Below are positions 7,840-8,917 of a stretch of 8,917 nt of DNA, piece by piece (the stretch's first letter is position 1; the number at the start of each line of letters is the position of its first letter). The translations under genes were made by a program, and so were the position numbers. The stretch lies in the NCBI GenBank assembly GCA_023227695.1, contig JALNVE010000122.1, forward strand, positions 1 through 8,917, given 5' to 3'. Under the pieces are notes generated by a model, which did not search any database, had not been told where the DNA came from, and saw only the letters and a list, made by a program, of their open reading frames with translations. This DNA is from Paludibacteraceae bacterium. GTDB lineage: Bacteria > Bacteroidota > Bacteroidia > Bacteroidales > Paludibacteraceae.

Positions 7840-8103
7840 ATACAAGACGAGCTATACATTCTTATATGGCAATTAGTGCGTCAAATCTGATGACCATTTA
7901 ATCTATTTCTATCAAATTCACTCAAACTTTTCAACACCCCAAACATTAGAAAACAAAAGAGATTAAGAACAAAAAAAGGCAAAATCTGTTCTTATTATCG
8001 GAATCAAAAATGGGAATTTATACAAAAAAGATACATAAATAAAAAATTATATTATAACTTTAGCAAAACAAAAGATGTAAGTCACAATTTAAAGTTTAAG
8101 GAT

Positions 8104-8343
8104 ATGGAAAGAACAGAACTAGAAAATCTCATCGAGAAATATCACAACTTGTCGTACACATCTGACGATGTTGAACAAGGTTTCTATTATGAAAGTATTG
8201 CAACCCAAATTGAGGAGGACATTGATATGTTGGAAGACGAAGAATTTGTAACGGAAGAAGATATCCTGAACAACGTCAAGAGTCGGATATTGGAAAACGA
8301 TATCGATACGTTAATGTTCCCCAACGGTGAAGACGACCTATAA
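8104..8343 (+). CDS. Small highly acidic hypothetical protein
   Basis: 79 residues, not recognised as any named family. It has 25 Asp/Glu against 4 Lys/Arg, so it is strongly negative, with acidic clusters EEDIDMLEDEEF (37-48) and EEDI (51-54) and an acidic end, GEDDL. There is no signal peptide, membrane segment or cysteine; the pattern suggests two or three helices. The start ATG is preceded by AAGGAT, much like the AAGGAA before groES, and the AT-rich leader is typical for the organism. It is probably a real gene because codon use and composition are even throughout and an intrinsic terminator lies 140 bp downstream on the same strand. It is transcribed away from groES and has no visible partner. 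Confidence 0.7.
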   Translation: MERTELENLIEKYHNLSYTSDDVEQGFYYESIATQIEEDIDMLEDEEFVTEEDILNNVKSRILENDIDTLMFPNGEDDL

Positions 8344-8483
8344 TTTCGATCTTTAGATTGTCAGTAATTCTCTTTTGAAACTTTTTAAAAGATATAGGTA
8401 ACAAAGAACAAAAATCCAGACAGTTCGAGAAGTTGCCCCAAAACATAACCTTGATTAGAACAACAAAGAGAAACGCCATGATG

Positions 8484-8511
8484 AAGCCCCGATTGACCAT
8501 TGGGGCTTTTT
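8484..8511 (+). terminator. Rho-independent terminator
   Basis: AAGCCCC (8484-8490) pairs with GGGGCTT (8502-8508) across an 11-base loop and runs into TTTTT (8507-8511). The T-run shows plus-strand termination. The only gene upstream on that strand is the small acidic one, ending 140 bp earlier. Confidence 0.8.
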
Positions 8512-8606
8512 CATCTCCGTACTCCAGATCAAGAGAAATAGTCAGTGGACAGTTTATAACCACGAAAGATTCTATTATAGGTCAACCAAAAATCAGGAAT
8601 AATGGG

Positions 8607-8642
8607 TTTGCTGATCTGACGTTTGGTGCGGAAATATATTTG
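8607..8642 (+). promoter_or_regulatory. Promoter-like sequence reading toward the right edge
   Basis: TATATTTG (8635-8642) matches TAnnTTTG exactly, and a TTTG lies at 8607-8610 with 24 bp between them, one more than the usual maximum. No gene follows before the window ends, so it would drive an RNA or a gene beyond the edge, or it is fortuitous in AT-rich DNA. Confidence 0.3.
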
Positions 8643-8770
8643 CACAAATTTCTTGGCGGACGTTCCATCCAGTGCGAGCCCCATAGCCGTCAGGTTACAA
8701 ATATTAATATATTGAAAATTAATAATTTATAATTTTTATGGCTATTATTTAACATATAAACAGATTTATA

Positions 8771-8917
8771 ATGTCCTTGCCGGACGGGCCCTACTTTTTC
8801 CCTTCAGCTGGAAAAAGTAGGCAAAAAGAGCCGCCGCTGTGAGTGCTCTTCTTCCAAAAGTGACGCACTGTCTGGCTAAACAGTTTTAAACGCGCTCGTA
8901 CCTCGCTTGAACGGTAA
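8771..8917. repeat. GC-rich hairpin element, possible dispersed intergenic repeat, cut by the right edge
   Basis: CCTACTTTTTCC (8790-8801) and GGAAAAAGTAGG (8810-8821) form a perfect 12-bp stem with an 8-base loop. The element begins sharply after a 70-bp stretch of about 10% GC and itself has about 51% GC. Neither side of the hairpin has a T-run, so it is not a standard terminator. From memory, similar hairpin-bearing sequences recur between genes in Bacteroides genomes; I could not verify this here. Confidence 0.45.

Larger units (their letters stand above)
7529..8103. other. Divergent 575-bp control region between groES and the small acidic gene
   Basis: No gene was recognised. By eye I found no TAnnTTTG box directed at groES. 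No CIRCE element (TTAGCACTC-N9-GAGTGCTAA) is present. The region carries several dyads, listed separately, plus AATGGA/TCCATT near 7724-7741 and TAAGAACA (7964-7971) pairing with TGTTCTTA (7987-7994). The last 150 bp before the small gene are very AT-rich. One TAACTTTA (8055-8062) could be a weak -7 box for that gene, but no -33 TTTG is placed to match. Confidence 0.5.
8344..8917. other. Right-hand region without a convincing gene
   Basis: These 574 bp hold an intrinsic terminator (8484-8511), a promoter-like sequence (8607-8642), a very AT-rich stretch of about 10% GC (8701-8770), then a jump to about 51% GC with a long hairpin. Two short minus-strand frames look slightly protein-like: 8529-8684 (51 codons, ATG start) and 8791 to the edge (about 42 codons, no start). 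Both could be fortuitous frames within a repeat, or gene remnants; neither is called. Confidence 0.5.

Noticed and set aside
8276..8563. 95-codon minus-strand frame overlapping the small acidic gene and the terminator
   Set aside because: It starts at GTG, runs through the plus-strand terminator and the end of a better-supported gene, and matches no family I know.

Overview
The window looks like a chromosomal segment from a member of the Bacteroidales, most likely Bacteroides or a close relative. The evidence is a hybrid two-component system of the Bacteroidetes type, Shine-Dalgarno-poor gene starts, one good match to the Bacteroidales -33/-7 promoter (TTTG ... TAnnTTTG), and GroES/GroEL sequences of the Bacteroidales kind. 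The assignment rests on reading the sequence, not on a search.

Layout from left to right. Bases 1-3859 (+) hold a hybrid two-component system that is cut by the left edge: beta-propeller sensor, Y_Y_Y domain, one membrane segment, histidine kinase, receiver and AraC-type DNA-binding domain in one chain. After a 308-bp gap with no gene, 4168-4926 (+) encodes a divergent arginase-fold protein. It converges on a YjbQ/UPF0047 protein (4986-5396, -) across about 60 bp packed with dyad symmetries. Next, on the minus strand, comes the groES-groEL chaperonin operon (7528 down to 5577), closed by a strong intrinsic terminator at 5501-5537; yjbQ lies beyond it with its own promoter. Upstream of groES is a 575-bp region with several palindromes but no recognised gene, then a small, very acidic 79-residue protein (8104-8343, +). 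The last 574 bp have no convincing gene. They carry an orphan terminator, a promoter-like sequence and, after an abrupt jump in GC, a 12-bp perfect hairpin in what may be a dispersed intergenic repeat running off the right edge.

The genes do not form one pathway. The chaperonin pair is a housekeeping operon; the hybrid sensor probably controls genes to the left of the window; the arginase-like and YjbQ proteins are independent units. I did not find an obvious new multi-gene system. The most notable points are: (1) groEL, as read here, is frameshifted at its last codons, so the conserved Gly-Gly-Met tail is still written in the DNA but in another frame; (2) the arginase-fold protein keeps all six metal ligands but seems to lack the glutamate that binds the guanidinium group; (3) groES has palindromic sites but no consensus -7 box upstream; (4) the hairpin-bearing element at the right end.
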